A stretch of 64,000 bases of DNA from Roseivirga spongicola (GCF_001592965.1 NZ_LRPC01000023.1:124001-188000), one strand, 5' to 3'. Counted from the first letter of the stretch, positions 40,741 to 53,718 are shown. Program-made: numbers and translations. Notes: generated from the sequence alone by a model not told the origin.

Positions 40741-40742
40741 TC

Positions 40743-41090
40743 ATGGATAAGAATCAAACAGTTGTGAAAAAGCTTCATGTGAGAAAAGGCGATACCGTTA
40801 AGGTGATCTCTGGTAATAGCAAAGGCAAAACCGGGACAGTTCTTGAGGTAATCCCTTCAAAATATAGAGCTATTGTAGAAGGTGTAAACGTTGTCTCCAA
40901 GCATATTAAACCTTCGGCTTCCAATCCAAATGGTGGTATTGAGAAGACAGAAGCTTCTATTCATCTTTCTAACCTCATGGTAGTAGATCCTTCATCAGGT
41001 GATGCAACCAGAGTAGGTAGAAAAGCTGATGAAAATGGAAAACTTGTTAGATACTCTAAAAAATCTGGGGAGGTAATTAAAAATGGCTAG
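40743..41090 (+). CDS. rplX: Ribosomal protein L24
   Basis: 115 residues, slightly longer than the usual 103-106. KOW motif ([21 protein letters not shown]), [20 protein letters not shown]. The end overlaps rplE by 8 bases. Confidence 0.97.
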   Translation: MDKNQTVVKKLHVRKGDTVKVISGNSKGKTGTVLEVIPSKYRAIVEGVNVVSKHIKPSASNPNGGIEKTEASIHLSNLMVVDPSSGDATRVGRKADENGKLVRYSKKSGEVIKNG

Positions 41091-41643
41091 TCCGAGATTA
41101 AAAGAAACATATAGCAAGGAGATTGCTCCTGCGCTAAAGGAGAAATTCCAGTACACCAGCGTTATGCAGGTGCCAAAAATCACCAAGGTTGTACTTAATA
41201 AAGGTATTGGTGCTGCTGTAGCCGATAAGAAATTGGTAGATGTAGGAGTAGAAGAGCTAACTACCATTACTGGTCAGAAGGCTGTTCCAACTGTTGCTAA
41301 GAACTCCATCTCAAACTTTAAGTTAAGAGACGGTATGCCAATTGGTGCAAAAGTTACATTGCGCGGTGATAGAATGTACGAATTTATCGACAGACTTTTG
41401 AATATTGCTCTTCCTCGTGTAAGAGACTTCAGAGGTGTAAAAGATAAAGGTTTCGATGGACGTGGTAACTACACTTTAGGTATCAAGGAACAAATTATCT
41501 TCCCTGAGATCTCTATCGAGAAAGTGAATAAAATCACTGGTATGGACATTACGTTCGTTACCACAGCAAATACTGATGAAGAAAGTTATGAGTTGCTAAA
41601 GGCTATGGGAATGCCTTTCGCTTCTGGTAAAAAACAAGACTAA
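41083..41643 (+). CDS. rplE: Ribosomal protein L5
   Basis: 186 residues. [50 protein letters not shown]. Binds 5S rRNA in the central protuberance. Coupled to rplX by overlap. Confidence 0.98.
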   Translation: MASPRLKETYSKEIAPALKEKFQYTSVMQVPKITKVVLNKGIGAAVADKKLVDVGVEELTTITGQKAVPTVAKNSISNFKLRDGMPIGAKVTLRGDRMYEFIDRLLNIALPRVRDFRGVKDKGFDGRGNYTLGIKEQIIFPEISIEKVNKITGMDITFVTTANTDEESYELLKAMGMPFASGKKQD

Positions 41644-41645
41644 TT

Positions 41646-41915
41646 ATGGCAAGAGAAGCAGTAAAAGCTAGAGAAAGAAAAAGAGAGAAACTTGTAGCTC
41701 GCTATGCTGAGAAAAGAGCAAGGCTTAAAGCTGAAGGTGATTACGAGGGTCTCGATAAGTTGCCAAGAAACGCATCGCCTGTAAGACTTCACAATAGATG
41801 TAAGCTTACTGGTAGACCTAAAGGTTATATGCGTAAGTTCGGTATCTCTAGGGTAACTTTTAGAGAGATGGCCTCTGCAGGTAAAATACCTGGAGTGACT
41901 AAAGCAAGCTGGTAA
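41646..41915 (+). CDS. rpsN: Ribosomal protein S14, zinc-free form
   Basis: 89 residues, the long C-minus type: only one cysteine ([19 protein letters not shown]), so the four-cysteine zinc site is absent. 138 bases before the rpsH ATG, an unusually wide gap for this operon. Confidence 0.97.
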   Translation: MAREAVKARERKREKLVARYAEKRARLKAEGDYEGLDKLPRNASPVRLHNRCKLTGRPKGYMRKFGISRVTFREMASAGKIPGVTKASW

Positions 41916-41921
41916 TCTTTC

Positions 41922-41952
41922 TTTTTATATCTGAAAATTATTAATACCTTTG
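41922..41952 (+). promoter_or_regulatory. Internal promoter before rpsH
   Basis: TACCTTTG (41945-41952) is an exact -7 box. The -33 position 19 bases upstream reads TTTT rather than TTTG, so the promoter is one base off consensus. Confidence 0.7.
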
Positions 41953-42053
41953 CAGGCCGGTTTCGGCCGGAAGGTATTTAACATTTTATAAAGGGTATTC
42001 TTGGGAGATATCGCCAAGGTACACACGCCTAAAGGGCGTAAAACATTTTGAAA
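41953..42053 (+). promoter_or_regulatory. rpsH leader with three hairpins
   Basis: Three short stems follow one another: GGCCG/CGGCC (about 41956-41969), CTTGG/CCAAG (about 42000-42020) and CGCC/GGCG (about 42027-42039), ending 15 bases before the rpsH ATG. This is a possible autoregulatory leader for the second half of the spc operon. No match to a named RNA family is claimed. Confidence 0.45.
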
Positions 42054-42449
42054 ATGACTGATCCAATAGCAGATTATTTAACGCGTTTAAGAAACGCTAT
42101 TAAAGCAAGGCATAGGGTTATCGAAATTCCTGCTTCGAATGTGAAGAAGGAGATGACTAAAGTGCTTTTTGACAAAGGCTACATCTTGAACTACAAGTTT
42201 GAAGATGATGGTGTTCAAGGTAAGATTAAAATAGCCTTGAAATATAATTCGCGTACTAAAGAACCAGCGATTATAAAGCTGGAAAGAATCAGTAAGCCTG
42301 GTTTGAGAAAGTACGCTGGTGCTGGTGAGCTTCCAAGAGTATTGAATGGTCTTGGTATAGCTATTATTTCTACTTCTAAAGGTATTATGACCGATAAGGA
42401 AGCAAGAACTCAGCACATTGGTGGAGAAATATTGTGTCACGTATACTAG
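42054..42449 (+). CDS. rpsH: Ribosomal protein S8
   Basis: 131 residues from ATG 42054 ([15 protein letters not shown], the family start); the frame begins at TTG 42048 two codons earlier. C-terminal [22 protein letters not shown] is typical. In E. coli S8 represses the spc operon; the leader just upstream makes that worth testing here. Confidence 0.97.
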   Translation: MTDPIADYLTRLRNAIKARHRVIEIPASNVKKEMTKVLFDKGYILNYKFEDDGVQGKIKIALKYNSRTKEPAIIKLERISKPGLRKYAGAGELPRVLNGLGIAIISTSKGIMTDKEARTQHIGGEILCHVY

Positions 42450-42460
42450 ATTATAGATAG

Positions 42461-43012
42461 ATGTCACGAATTGGTAAAAAACCGATTAATCTTCCTTCGG
42501 GAGTGTCTGTAGACGTAGCTGCATCAGCGGTTACTGTTAAAGGGCCGAAAGGAGAATTGACTCAGGCGATAGATCCTGACTTTAAAGTATCTGTTGAAGA
42601 GGGTGTTGTCTCGATAGAGAGGCCTACAGATCAGAAAAGACATAAGTCTCTTCATGGTTTATACAGAGCTTTGATTAACAATATGGTAGTTGGTGTTCAT
42701 ACAGGTTACATCAAAGAGTTGGAGCTAGTAGGTGTAGGTTATAAAGCCGCTGTTGCAAATAATGTGTTGGAGCTTAACTTGGGTTACTCTCACAATATTT
42801 ATCTTCAGGTTCCTCAAGAGGTTTCTGCTGATGCCAAAATGGAGAAAGGTAAAAACCCAATTGTTACTCTAAGCAGTAGCGATAAAGAATTGATTGGACA
42901 AGTAGCTGCTCAGATCAGATCACTTAGAAAAATTGAGCCTTACAAAGGTAAAGGTATCAAGTTTGTTGGTGAGAAGATTAGAAGAAAGGCTGGTAAAACT
43001 GCTGCTAAATAA
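42461..43012 (+). CDS. rplF: Ribosomal protein L6
   Basis: 183 residues: [15 protein letters not shown] start, C-terminal [23 protein letters not shown] cut here at the conserved GK-KG loop. Near the sarcin-ricin loop. Confidence 0.98.
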   Translation: MSRIGKKPINLPSGVSVDVAASAVTVKGPKGELTQAIDPDFKVSVEEGVVSIERPTDQKRHKSLHGLYRALINNMVVGVHTGYIKELELVGVGYKAAVANNVLELNLGYSHNIYLQVPQEVSADAKMEKGKNPIVTLSSSDKELIGQVAAQIRSLRKIEPYKGKGIKFVGEKIRRKAGKTAAK

Positions 43013-43020
43013 AAGTTATC

Positions 43021-43365
43021 ATGGCTATTAGTAAGAGTAGACTTAGAATTAAGAGAGGTATCAGAAAAAAGATTTCTGGATCGGCAGTTAGGCCTAGAAT
43101 CTCTGTTTTCAAGAGCAATACAAGGATATACGCTCAAATCATAGACGATGAGCAAGGGCACACTCTAGTGTCGGCTTCATCTGCTGAGCTTGGTGCTAAG
43201 AAAAACACCAATATTGAAGTAGCTAAAGAAGTTGGTAAGAAGTTAGCTGAAAAAGCTGCTGCCAACGGAATTAGTGAAGTAGTATTTGATAGAAATGGAT
43301 ATATCTACCACGGTAAAGTGAAAGCTTTGGCAGATGGTGCCAGAGAAGGTGGTCTTAAATTTTAA
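43021..43365 (+). CDS. rplR: Ribosomal protein L18
   Basis: 114 residues: [20 protein letters not shown] start, ending [17 protein letters not shown]-like ([18 protein letters not shown]). Binds 5S rRNA. Confidence 0.97.
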   Translation: MAISKSRLRIKRGIRKKISGSAVRPRISVFKSNTRIYAQIIDDEQGHTLVSASSAELGAKKNTNIEVAKEVGKKLAEKAAANGISEVVFDRNGYIYHGKVKALADGAREGGLKF

Positions 43366-43371
43366 TTAGAG

Positions 43372-43887
43372 ATGACACAAAAAATGAACAGAGTTAAGGC
43401 TAGTGACATCGACTTGAAAGAAAAAGTTGTTGCCATTAAGCGTGTAGCTAAAGTAGTAAAAGGTGGTAGAAGGTTCAGTTTCTCTGCAATTGTAGTAGTA
43501 GGTGACGGAAACGGTGTTGTTGGTTACGGTTTAGGAAAAGCTAATGAGGTAACCGATGCTATCACTAAAGGTATAGATGATGCTAAGAAGAACTTGGTAG
43601 AGGTGCCAGTATTTAAGGGTACTGTTCCTCATGAGACTCTTGGTAAGTTTGGTGGTGGTTTCGTTCTTGTGAAGCCTGCATCAGAAGGTACTGGTGTAAT
43701 TGCTGGTGGTGCAATGCGTGCTGTATTTGAATCGGCTGGTATTCACAATGTACTTGCTAAGTCAAAAGGTTCTTCAAACCCACACAACGTGGTTAAGGCT
43801 ACTTTCGATGCTTTATTGCAAATGAGAGACCCTTACACTGTGGCTGAGCAAAGAGGTGTTGGATTAGATAAAGTTTTTAACGGGTAA
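43372..43887 (+). CDS. rpsE: Ribosomal protein S5
   Basis: 171 residues. [34 protein letters not shown] and [21 protein letters not shown] second ATG at 43384 ([11 protein letters not shown]) is an alternative start. Part of the mRNA entry pore. Confidence 0.97.
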   Translation: MTQKMNRVKASDIDLKEKVVAIKRVAKVVKGGRRFSFSAIVVVGDGNGVVGYGLGKANEVTDAITKGIDDAKKNLVEVPVFKGTVPHETLGKFGGGFVLVKPASEGTGVIAGGAMRAVFESAGIHNVLAKSKGSSNPHNVVKATFDALLQMRDPYTVAEQRGVGLDKVFNG

Positions 43888-43891
43888 GAAG

Positions 43892-44071
43892 ATGGCGAAG
43901 GTTATTATTACACAAACTAGAAGCACCATAGACAGACCTGAGAGACAGAAGAGAACTATTCAGGCACTCGGCTTGGGCAAAATCAACAGATCTGTAGAAG
44001 TTGAAATGACTCCTCAGATTGCTGGAATGATTGATAAAGTAAATCACCTTGTATCTGTAAAGGAAGCATAA
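43892..44071 (+). CDS. rpmD: Ribosomal protein L30
   Basis: 59 residues, starting [20 protein letters not shown] and containing [12 protein letters not shown]. Between rpsE (4 bases) and rplO (1 base), its standard place. Confidence 0.95.
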   Translation: MAKVIITQTRSTIDRPERQKRTIQALGLGKINRSVEVEMTPQIAGMIDKVNHLVSVKEA

Positions 44072-44072
44072 G

Positions 44073-44519
44073 ATGAAACTGAATACATTAAAACCTGCAG
44101 AAGGTTCTACAAAATCAGATAAAAGAATTGGTAGAGGTCAAGGATCCGGTAGAGGTGGTACTTCTACAAGAGGTCATAAAGGAGCTAAATCAAGATCAGG
44201 TTATAAAACCAAGTCTGGTTTCGAAGGTGGTCAGATGCCACTTCAGAGAAGAGTTCCTAAATTCGGTTTCACTAATCCTAACAGAGTAGAGTATAAGGCT
44301 ATTAACCTAGATACACTACAACAGTTGGTAGATCAGTCTGGCGAGTCTAATATCACTGTAGAAGTATTAGCTTCTCATGGTTTAGCCGCTAAAAATGACT
44401 TGATCAAAGTTTTAGGCCGAGGCGAATTGAAATCAAAGGTAGACGTGACAGCTCACAAATTCTCTGCATCTGCTGAGGCAGCTATAGAGAAAGTTGGCGG
44501 AACTGTTACAAAGCTGTAA
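44073..44519 (+). CDS. rplO: Ribosomal protein L15
   Basis: 148 residues: glycine-rich N-terminus ([35 protein letters not shown]) and a globular C-terminal domain. 4 bases before secY. Confidence 0.98.
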   Translation: MKLNTLKPAEGSTKSDKRIGRGQGSGRGGTSTRGHKGAKSRSGYKTKSGFEGGQMPLQRRVPKFGFTNPNRVEYKAINLDTLQQLVDQSGESNITVEVLASHGLAAKNDLIKVLGRGELKSKVDVTAHKFSASAEAAIEKVGGTVTKL

Positions 44520-44523
44520 TCAG

Positions 44524-45849
44524 ATGAAGAAATTCATAACTACGATAAAGAACATTTTTTCCATTGAGGAATTAAGAAACAGGATCCTGGCTACGCTAGG
44601 ATTCCTTGTCATTTTCAGACTTGGATCATTCGTGGTTCTACCAGGTGTAGATCCTACTATGTTGAATGATGCGGACAGTGGTATTCTTGGTATCCTTAAT
44701 ACTCTTTTAGGAGGCTCATTTAGTAGAGCTTCTATTTTTGGTTTAGGTATTATGCCTTACATCTCTGCTTCCATTGTGATTCAGTTGATGACCGTGGCTG
44801 TACCTAGTTTCCAGAAGATGCAAAAAGAAGGAGAATCTGGAAGAAAGAAGTTGACACAGATCACAAGAGTGCTAACTATATTGGTTACTCTTGCTCAGAG
44901 TGTAGGGTATTTGAGAGTGACTATTCCTAGTGAAGCAATCTCTCCGAATATCGATCCTACATTCTTCATGATCTCTTCAATGGTTCTTTTAACCTCAGGT
45001 ACAATGTTCTGTATGTGGTTAGGTGAGAAAATTACTGATAAGGGTATCGGAAACGGTATCTCAATGTTGATCATGATCGGTATTATCTCTAGCCTTCCAG
45101 GTGCTGCGTGGTATGAATTTGTTACTACAAATGGATTAAGCAGAGCATTATTCTCTGTAGTGGAAATACTTGTATTGTTCGGTGTTGTAATAATAACAGT
45201 AGCGTTAGTACAAGCTGTAAGAAGAATTCCCGTACAATATGCTAAGCAGGTTGTAGGAGGTAAAGTATATGGTGGCCAGCGTCAGTTTATACCTTTAAAG
45301 GTTAACGCTGCTGGGGTTATGCCAATTATTTTCGCTCAAGCCTTAATGATTCTGCCAACATTGATTGGTCAGATTTGGCAAGAAGAAAGTGATTTAGCAC
45401 TTAGAGTGGCAAATGTTTTCTCTAATCCTTATTCATGGCAATACACTGTGGTGTTCGCTATTTTGATCATCGCATTTACTTTCTTCTATACAGCAATTAC
45501 TGTTAACCCGTCTAGCATGGCGGATGATCTGAAGAGAAACGGTGGTTTCATTCCGGGTATTAAGCCAGGAAGACCTACTTCTGAGTTTATCGGAAGCGTT
45601 TTAGATAAAATCACTTTGCCAGGATCTATTTTCTTGGCTATTATCGCCATCCTTCCAACTTTCGCATACAATGCAGGAGTAGGGCAGCAGTTTTCATACT
45701 TCTACGGAGGTACATCATTGTTGATTATGGTTGGTGTGATCTTAGATACCTTACAGCAAATTGAAAGCTACCTATTGATGAGACATTACGAAGGAATGAT
45801 GAAGTCAGGAAAAATGAGAGGTAGGTCTCAAAACATGGCTGTAGCGTAA
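44524..45849 (+). CDS. secY: Protein translocase subunit SecY
   Basis: 441 residues from ATG 44524 (MKKFITTIKNIFSIEELRNRI); the longer frame from 44494 overlaps rplO. Ten TM helices; plug and pore segments LGIMPYISASIVIQLM, RRIPVQYAKQVVGG, KVNAAGVMPIIFAQ. Channel for protein export, partner of SecE. Confidence 0.98.
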   Translation: MKKFITTIKNIFSIEELRNRILATLGFLVIFRLGSFVVLPGVDPTMLNDADSGILGILNTLLGGSFSRASIFGLGIMPYISASIVIQLMTVAVPSFQKMQKEGESGRKKLTQITRVLTILVTLAQSVGYLRVTIPSEAISPNIDPTFFMISSMVLLTSGTMFCMWLGEKITDKGIGNGISMLIMIGIISSLPGAAWYEFVTTNGLSRALFSVVEILVLFGVVIITVALVQAVRRIPVQYAKQVVGGKVYGGQRQFIPLKVNAAGVMPIIFAQALMILPTLIGQIWQEESDLALRVANVFSNPYSWQYTVVFAILIIAFTFFYTAITVNPSSMADDLKRNGGFIPGIKPGRPTSEFIGSVLDKITLPGSIFLAIIAILPTFAYNAGVGQQFSYFYGGTSLLIMVGVILDTLQQIESYLLMRHYEGMMKSGKMRGRSQNMAVA

Positions 45850-45851
45850 AT

Positions 45852-46625
45852 ATGATCTTTTATAAGACAGAAGAAGAAATTCAAAAGATACGTGAGAGTG
45901 CTGAGATATTAGCAAAAGCTCACGGAGAAGTAGCCAAGCTTATTAAGCCTGGCATAAAAACCAAAGATCTAGATAAGGTCGCTGAAGAGTTTATCGCAGA
46001 TCATGGGGCAACCGGTTCCTTTAAAGGTTATAATGGTTTTCCCGCCACGCTTTGTATTTCTGTGAATGAGGTAGTTGTTCACGGATTTCCGAGCGATTAT
46101 GAATTGAAAGACGGTGATATAATCTCTGTAGATTGTGGAGTCTTCTACCAAGGTTTTCATAGCGATTCCGCTTACACTTACCCCGTAGGAGACACATCCC
46201 CAGAAATTTTATCACTTCTTAAGACAACGAAAGAGTCGTTGTATGTAGGTATTGAAGAAGCCAAGTTTGGTAACCGCATAGGTGATCTTGCTTTCGCCAT
46301 ACAGAAGTATGTAGAAGACAGAGGTTATACAGTGGTTAGAGAACTAGTAGGACATGGATTGGGCAGAAGCCTTCATGAGGGTCCTGAAGTTCCAAATTAT
46401 GGCAAGAGAGGCCGTGGTCCAAAGTTGAATGAAGGTTTAGTTATTGCTATTGAACCTATGATCAATCTAGGAACTCGAAATATTGTGCAAGAAAGCGATG
46501 GCTGGACGATTAGAACCAGAGACAGAAAGCCTTCTGCACATTTTGAGCATACGATAGCTATCTTCAAAGACAGGACTGAAATATTGACAAGTCATAAATA
46601 CATAGAAGAAGTAGTAAAATTTTAA
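45852..46625 (+). CDS. map: Methionine aminopeptidase, type I
   Basis: 257 residues, pita-bread fold. Metal ligands D94, D105, H168, E201, E232 are all present (SVDCG, HSDSA, GHGLG, AIEPM, FEHTI). Removes the initiator methionine from new proteins. Between secY and infA, 2 and 1 bases away. Confidence 0.98.
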   Translation: MIFYKTEEEIQKIRESAEILAKAHGEVAKLIKPGIKTKDLDKVAEEFIADHGATGSFKGYNGFPATLCISVNEVVVHGFPSDYELKDGDIISVDCGVFYQGFHSDSAYTYPVGDTSPEILSLLKTTKESLYVGIEEAKFGNRIGDLAFAIQKYVEDRGYTVVRELVGHGLGRSLHEGPEVPNYGKRGRGPKLNEGLVIAIEPMINLGTRNIVQESDGWTIRTRDRKPSAHFEHTIAIFKDRTEILTSHKYIEEVVKF

Positions 46626-46626
46626 T

Positions 46627-46845
46627 ATGGCTAAACAAGGATCTATAGAACAAGACGGAACAATTGTAGAGGCATTGCCTAATGCACAGTTTCGTGTTGA
46701 GCTTGAAAATGGACATGTGGTGTTGGCTCATATCTCAGGAAAAATGAGAATGCACTACATCAAAATTTTGCCAGGAGATAGAGTAAAACTAGAAATGTCT
46801 CCTTACGATTTATCAAAAGGAAGAATTACTTACAGGTATAAATAA
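46627..46845 (+). CDS. infA: Translation initiation factor IF-1
   Basis: 72 residues, S1-type OB fold: [47 protein letters not shown]. Blocks the A site during initiation. Confidence 0.98.
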   Translation: MAKQGSIEQDGTIVEALPNAQFRVELENGHVVLAHISGKMRMHYIKILPGDRVKLEMSPYDLSKGRITYRYK

Positions 46846-46851
46846 AGAAAA

Positions 46852-46968
46852 ATGAAAGTTAAAGCCTCTATTAAGAAGCGTAGTGCCGATTGTAAGATAA
46901 TCCGCAGAAACGGAAAGTTGTACGTGATTAATAAGAAGAATCCTAGATTCAAACAAAGACAAGGGTAA
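46852..46968 (+). CDS. rpmJ: Ribosomal protein L36, zinc-free form
   Basis: 38 residues ([15 protein letters not shown] start, NPRFKQRQG end). Of the zinc ligands C11, C14, C27, H33 only C14 remains (S11, N27, F33), the C-minus type. Lies between infA and rpsM. Confidence 0.96.
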   Translation: MKVKASIKKRSADCKIIRRNGKLYVINKKNPRFKQRQG

Positions 46969-46970
46969 TT

Positions 46971-47348
<378 letters not shown>

Positions 47349-47384
47349 TAGGTGAGTTTTTTAATGCCGAAAAAGAATTAGAAA

Positions 47385-47777
47385 ATGGCTCAAAAAAGAA
47401 AAGATAAAGCTAAGAAGAGAGTAGTACAGGTTGATGCTCTTGGACAGGCGCACATTAAGGCGTCTTTCAACAACATCATCATCTCTTTGACTAATCAGCA
47501 AGGACAGGTTATCTCTTGGGCTTCTGCTGGTAAAATGGGCTTTAAGGGTTCTAAAAAGAACACTCCTTACGCAGCTCAGATGGCAGCACAAGACTGTGCT
47601 CAAAAGGCTTATGAATTAGGCTTAAGAAAAGTTGAGGTTTTTGTGAAAGGTCCTGGATCTGGTCGTGAATCAGCTATCAGAACCATCCAAAATTCAGGTA
47701 TCGAAGTTACTGTGATTAGAGACGTAACTCCACTACCTCACAACGGATGTCGTCCACCGAAAAGAAGAAGAGTTTAA
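47385..47777 (+). CDS. rpsK: Ribosomal protein S11
   Basis: 130 residues: [33 protein letters not shown], ending [12 protein letters not shown]. Platform protein at the mRNA exit. Confidence 0.98.
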   Translation: MAQKRKDKAKKRVVQVDALGQAHIKASFNNIIISLTNQQGQVISWASAGKMGFKGSKKNTPYAAQMAAQDCAQKAYELGLRKVEVFVKGPGSGRESAIRTIQNSGIEVTVIRDVTPLPHNGCRPPKRRRV

Positions 47778-47795
47778 TTAAGAATTTAAGAAGTA

Positions 47796-48401
47796 ATGGC
47801 AAGATATAACGGACCAAAGGCTAAAATCGCGAGAAGGTTTAACGATCCTATTTTCGGTCATAGCAAAGCATTACAGAAGAAGGCTTATCCTCCTGGCCAA
47901 CACGGTAGAGGAAGAAGAAGAAAGCAATCTGAATATGCCATCCAGTTGATGGAGAAGCAAAAGGCTAAGTACACTTACGGTGTGTTAGAAAGACAATTTG
48001 CTAATCTATTCGACAAAGCTTCAAGAAGATCTGGTATTACAGGTGAAATTTTGCTTCAGTTATTGGAGGCGAGATTAGACAACTTGGTATACAGATTGGG
48101 TATCGCTCCTACAAGAAGAGCTGCAAGACAGTTGGTATCTCACAAGCACATCACTGTTAACGGTGAAATTGTGAACATTCCATCTTTCCACGTGCAGCCT
48201 GGCGATGTAGTGGCAGTAAGAGAGAAGTCTAAATCATTGGAGTTAATTTCTGATAGCGTTGCTGCTAACACTGTTCAGAGGTACCCTTGGTTAGAGTTCA
48301 ACAAAGCTGAATTAGCTGGTAAAATGATTAATGTTCCAACAAGAGAAGATATTCCAGAGAACATTAAGGAGCAGCTGATTGTCGAGCTTTACTCTAAATA
48401 A
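47796..48401 (+). CDS. rpsD: Ribosomal protein S4
   Basis: 201 residues. Starts [16 protein letters not shown]4 RNA-binding domain ([38 protein letters not shown]). Primary 16S binder and, in E. coli, repressor of the alpha operon. Confidence 0.98.
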   Translation: MARYNGPKAKIARRFNDPIFGHSKALQKKAYPPGQHGRGRRRKQSEYAIQLMEKQKAKYTYGVLERQFANLFDKASRRSGITGEILLQLLEARLDNLVYRLGIAPTRRAARQLVSHKHITVNGEIVNIPSFHVQPGDVVAVREKSKSLELISDSVAANTVQRYPWLEFNKAELAGKMINVPTREDIPENIKEQLIVELYSK

Positions 48402-48432
48402 TCAATTTAAGAACCTTTTAAACATTACATAT

Positions 48433-49422
48433 ATGTCGATACTCGCATTTCAAATCCCGGAGAAAGTGGTGATGGAGAAGGCAGACGATTTTCACGGTCT
48501 GTTCACGTTCAAACCCCTTGAAAAAGGCTACGGGGTTACTATCGGTAATGCTTTGAGAAGAATATTGCTTTCTTCTCTAGAGGGCTACGCCATCACCGGT
48601 ATCAAAATACCTGGTGTGTTGCACGAGTTCTCTACTATTGAAGGTGTTGTAGAAGACGTATCAGAAATCATCCTTAACCTGAAGAAAGTAAGGTTCAAGA
48701 AAATCTCTGATACAGTAGATAATAAAATCAATGTCGTAATAGACGGTCAGGATAAGTTTACAGCTGGTGATATTGGAAAATTCACCAGCGCTTTCGAAAT
48801 CTTGAACCCAGAAGATGTTGTTTGTCACATAGACAACGATATCAAATTCGAGATTGAATTGACTATCGAGAAGGGTAGAGGTTACCTTCCTGCAGAGGAA
48901 AACAAGCCAAGCGAACAAGTTTTCGGATTCATTCCAATCGATGCTATTTTCACACCTATTAAGAATGTGAAATACAGCGTGGAGAACACAAGGGTTGAGC
49001 AAAAGACTGACTACGAAATGTTAGTTTTAGACATCAAAACTGATGGTTCTATTCACCCTGAGAATGCATTGAAAGGTGCTGCTCATATCCTTATTCAACA
49101 CTTCATGTTGTTCTCTGATCAGAATATGATCTTAGAGACAGGAGCATTGGATGAGCCAGAGCAAGTAGACGAAGAGATGCTTCACATGCGTAAGTTGCTT
49201 AAGACTTCATTGAACGATCTAGATCTTTCTGTGAGAGCTTACAACTGCCTTAAAGCTGCTGATGTTCGTACACTTGGCGACTTGGTGAAATTAGAGATTT
49301 CTGACATGATGAAGTTCAGAAACTTCGGTAAGAAGTCTTTGGCCGAGTTGGAACAACTTGTAGCTGAAAAGAACCTTACCTTCGGTATGGATTTGGCTAA
49401 ATATAAACTGGAAGAGGATTAA
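48433..49422 (+). CDS. rpoA: RNA polymerase alpha subunit
   Basis: 329 residues from ATG 48433 ([16 protein letters not shown]); the longer frame at 48379 overlaps rpsD. Assembly domain ([20 protein letters not shown]) and C-terminal domain with helix-hairpin-helix motifs ([31 protein letters not shown]). Confidence 0.98.
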   Translation: MSILAFQIPEKVVMEKADDFHGLFTFKPLEKGYGVTIGNALRRILLSSLEGYAITGIKIPGVLHEFSTIEGVVEDVSEIILNLKKVRFKKISDTVDNKINVVIDGQDKFTAGDIGKFTSAFEILNPEDVVCHIDNDIKFEIELTIEKGRGYLPAEENKPSEQVFGFIPIDAIFTPIKNVKYSVENTRVEQKTDYEMLVLDIKTDGSIHPENALKGAAHILIQHFMLFSDQNMILETGALDEPEQVDEEMLHMRKLLKTSLNDLDLSVRAYNCLKAADVRTLGDLVKLEISDMMKFRNFGKKSLAELEQLVAEKNLTFGMDLAKYKLEED

Positions 49423-49427
49423 TAGAG

Positions 49428-49970
49428 ATGAGACACGGGAAGAAATTCAATCATTTAGGTAGAACGGCTTCGCACAGAAAGGCGATGCTTTCTAACATGG
49501 CTTCTTCTTTGATTCAGCATAAAAGAATCACTACAACTGTAGCAAAAGCGAAAGCTTTAAGAAAGTATGTTGAACCTTTGATTACTAAAGCAAAGGACGA
49601 TTCAACTAACTCTAGAAGAGTAGTGTTCTCTTACCTGCAAGACAAAGAATCTGTTACTACACTTTTTAATGAAGTAGCAGAGAAGGTAGCAACAAGACCA
49701 GGTGGATACACCAGAATTATCAAAACTGGTAACAGACTTGGTGATAATGCTGACATGTGTATCATCGAATTGGTTGACTATAACGAGTTGTTGTTAGGTG
49801 AAACTAAAGACGACAGCGCTAAGAAAACCAGAAGAAGCAGAAGAGGTGGCAAGAAAGCTACTGAGGCTACTACTGCCGCACCAGCAGCAGAAGAAGCTAA
49901 GGTAGAAGAGGCAAAGGAGGAAGCTCCTAAAGCTGAAGCTGCTGATAACGCTGAAGAAGAGAAAAAGTAA
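49428..49970 (+). CDS. rplQ: Ribosomal protein L17 with acidic tail
   Basis: 180 residues. L17 core to about 120 ([39 protein letters not shown]), then a basic patch ([12 protein letters not shown]) and a low-complexity A/E/K tail of about 45 residues. Such tails are common in Bacteroidota L17. Last gene of the alpha operon. Confidence 0.98.
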   Translation: MRHGKKFNHLGRTASHRKAMLSNMASSLIQHKRITTTVAKAKALRKYVEPLITKAKDDSTNSRRVVFSYLQDKESVTTLFNEVAEKVATRPGGYTRIIKTGNRLGDNADMCIIELVDYNELLLGETKDDSAKKTRRSRRGGKKATEATTAAPAAEEAKVEEAKEEAPKAEAADNAEEEKK

Positions 49971-50001
49971 GCAAAGAGTAATTTTATATTACTAGATATT
50001 G

Positions 50002-50035
50002 AAAGGGATTGAGCGGAAGTTCAATCCCTTTTTTA
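50002..50035 (+). terminator. Terminator of the ribosomal superoperon
   Basis: AAAGGGATTGA pairs with TCAATCCCTTT over an 8-base loop, followed by TTT. Lies 31 bases after rplQ. Confidence 0.85.
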
Positions 50036-50041
50036 TTTGGT

Positions 50042-50072
50042 TTTGCTACCAAATAAATACCTGTTATTTTTG
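50042..50072 (+). promoter_or_regulatory. Promoter of carA-eno
   Basis: TTTG (50042-50045), 19-base spacer, TATTTTTG (50065-50072), 32 bases before the carA ATG. Confidence 0.85.
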
Positions 50073-50103
50073 CACGATGCGTTAAACGCAAGCCATTCAA
50101 AAT

Positions 50104-52511
<2,408 letters not shown>

Positions 52512-52557
52512 TATCTGGTACAAAGTACTGAGTACATAGACTTTATATATTAGACAG

Positions 52558-52586
52558 AAGCACCTCGAACGAGGTGCTTTTTTTAT
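52558..52586 (+). terminator. Terminator after eno
   Basis: AAGCACCTCG pairs with CGAGGTGCTT with a 2-base AA loop, followed by TTTTT. Confidence 0.88.
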
Positions 52587-52600
52587 GTCTAGGTACTGCC

Positions 52601-52633
52601 ATTCCCGCGATCCCGATATTTATCGGGAGGAAT
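52601..52633. repeat. REP-like palindrome after eno
   Basis: TCCCGATA-TT-TATCGGGA (52611-52628) is a perfect 8-bp palindrome, enclosed by an outer ATTCC/GGAAT pairing (52601-52605 and 52629-52633) with an asymmetric CGCGA bulge. It follows the eno terminator. The shape is that of a dispersed intergenic repeat, but copy number cannot be seen here. Confidence 0.55.
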
Positions 52634-52741
52634 CTCTCAACTCTGGCACCAATCATTCTTCCTTTTTTAAGCAGGTGGTCAAAGGCCGGAGGATTTCAAA
52701 CAGCATTGACTTTCAAATTAAAACTTCCGTATCTTTATATT

Positions 52742-53041
52742 ATGAATCCTTTCACCAGGCTCCCGAAATTTCTCAAGAACTATTATGTTCTATTTGGTCT
52801 CTTCTTCGTTATCTGGATGTTGTTTGTAGACTCCAATGATGTGGTGTCACAAATTAGAATGACTCGCAAACTGAATGATTTGCAGGCTGAGAAAGAGTAT
52901 TATCTGGAAAAGAAAACAGAGGTTTTAAAAGATCGTGAAGAGCTCAGTACAAATACTGAACTGCTCGAAAAGTTTGCGAGAGAAAACTACATGATGAAGA
53001 AAAAGAGTGAAGACCTCTATATGATTGTAATAGAAGATTAA
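52742..53041 (+). CDS. FtsB/DivIC-like septum formation protein
   Basis: 99 residues from ATG 52742; the longer frame from 52574 runs through the palindrome and is rejected. One TM (about 14-30) followed by a coiled coil (about 40-75, LNDLQAEKEYYLEKKTEVL) and the C-terminal ENYMMKKKSEDLYMIV segment, the layout of FtsB/DivIC proteins, which link FtsL and FtsQ at the division septum. Similarity at sequence level is low in this family, so the call rests mainly on architecture and the ARENY motif. Confidence 0.8.
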   Translation: MNPFTRLPKFLKNYYVLFGLFFVIWMLFVDSNDVVSQIRMTRKLNDLQAEKEYYLEKKTEVLKDREELSTNTELLEKFARENYMMKKKSEDLYMIVIED

Positions 53042-53044
53042 GAT

Positions 53045-53070
53045 AAGTCCTCACTCGAGGACTTTTTTAT
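53045..53070 (+). terminator. Terminator after the FtsB/DivIC-like gene
   Basis: AAGTCCTC/GAGGACTT stem with a 4-base loop, followed by TTTT, 4 bases after the stop codon. Confidence 0.85.
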
Positions 53071-53077
53071 TGAGCTC

Positions 53078-53671
53078 ATGAATAGACTTGTATTAGGCTT
53101 CCTTTTGTTGATAGCCATTTCGAATAGTGTATCGGCACAGTATTTTGAAGAAGAAAAAAAGGACAAAGAAGAGACCGAGAAGATTCCACTGGAGGACAGG
53201 GTGTTTTTTGGAGGAAACTTTGGGTTAAGCTTCTCCTTTGGAGATGTTGAGTCGCAATACATAGAAGTGTCTCCTTTGGTGGGGTATAGGTTCTCCGAGA
53301 CATTTTCAGGTGGACTTTCCTTGTCTTACCTCTATGTATCTAGAGAGTATATCTTTTTGCCTAGCTATAACCGCGTTAAGCTTAAAAACAACACTTATGG
53401 TCCGAGAGCCTTTCTACGTTATCGTTTCTTAGATAACTACTTTTTTCAGACAGAATTTGAAAGTCTTAATACCTTAGTGCCACTTAATGACGGTACTTCC
53501 AATACTGGTAGAGACTGGGTTCCTGGTTTCTTTATCGGAGGGGGGGTAACATATCCTATAGGCCACAATCTATCGGTCAATTTGGTGCTGATGTATAATG
53601 TGATTTATGATGATAATAGATCGCCTTATGGTAGCCCCCTGGCTAGTAGAGGAGGGATAATAGTGAGATAA
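53078..53671 (+). CDS. Outer-membrane beta-barrel protein
   Basis: 197 residues. Signal peptide MNRLVLGFLLLIAISNSVSA (about 20), then an acidic/basic linker (EEEKKDKEETEK) and alternating amphipathic strands (GGNFGLSFSFG, YIEVSPLVGYRF, GGLSLSYLYV, YGPRAFLRYRF, FFIGGGVTYPIG, LSVNLVLMYNVIY), consistent with an 8-strand porin-like barrel of the DUF481/OmpW-like size. Function unknown. It begins 8 bases after a terminator, so its promoter must lie inside or upstream of that hairpin. Confidence 0.75.
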   Translation: MNRLVLGFLLLIAISNSVSAQYFEEEKKDKEETEKIPLEDRVFFGGNFGLSFSFGDVESQYIEVSPLVGYRFSETFSGGLSLSYLYVSREYIFLPSYNRVKLKNNTYGPRAFLRYRFLDNYFFQTEFESLNTLVPLNDGTSNTGRDWVPGFFIGGGVTYPIGHNLSVNLVLMYNVIYDDNRSPYGSPLASRGGIIVR

Positions 53672-53718
53672 GTCTTAAGGCAATGAGTCCTTCAAGGGCT
53701 GAAGGCCTTCGTTTCACC

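Noticed and set aside
48661-49002. 113-residue minus-strand frame inside rpoA
   Set aside because: Shadow of rpoA, no independent support.
52574-52741. 56-residue extension before the FtsB/DivIC-like protein
   Set aside because: It would translate the intergenic palindrome; the short form has the family architecture.
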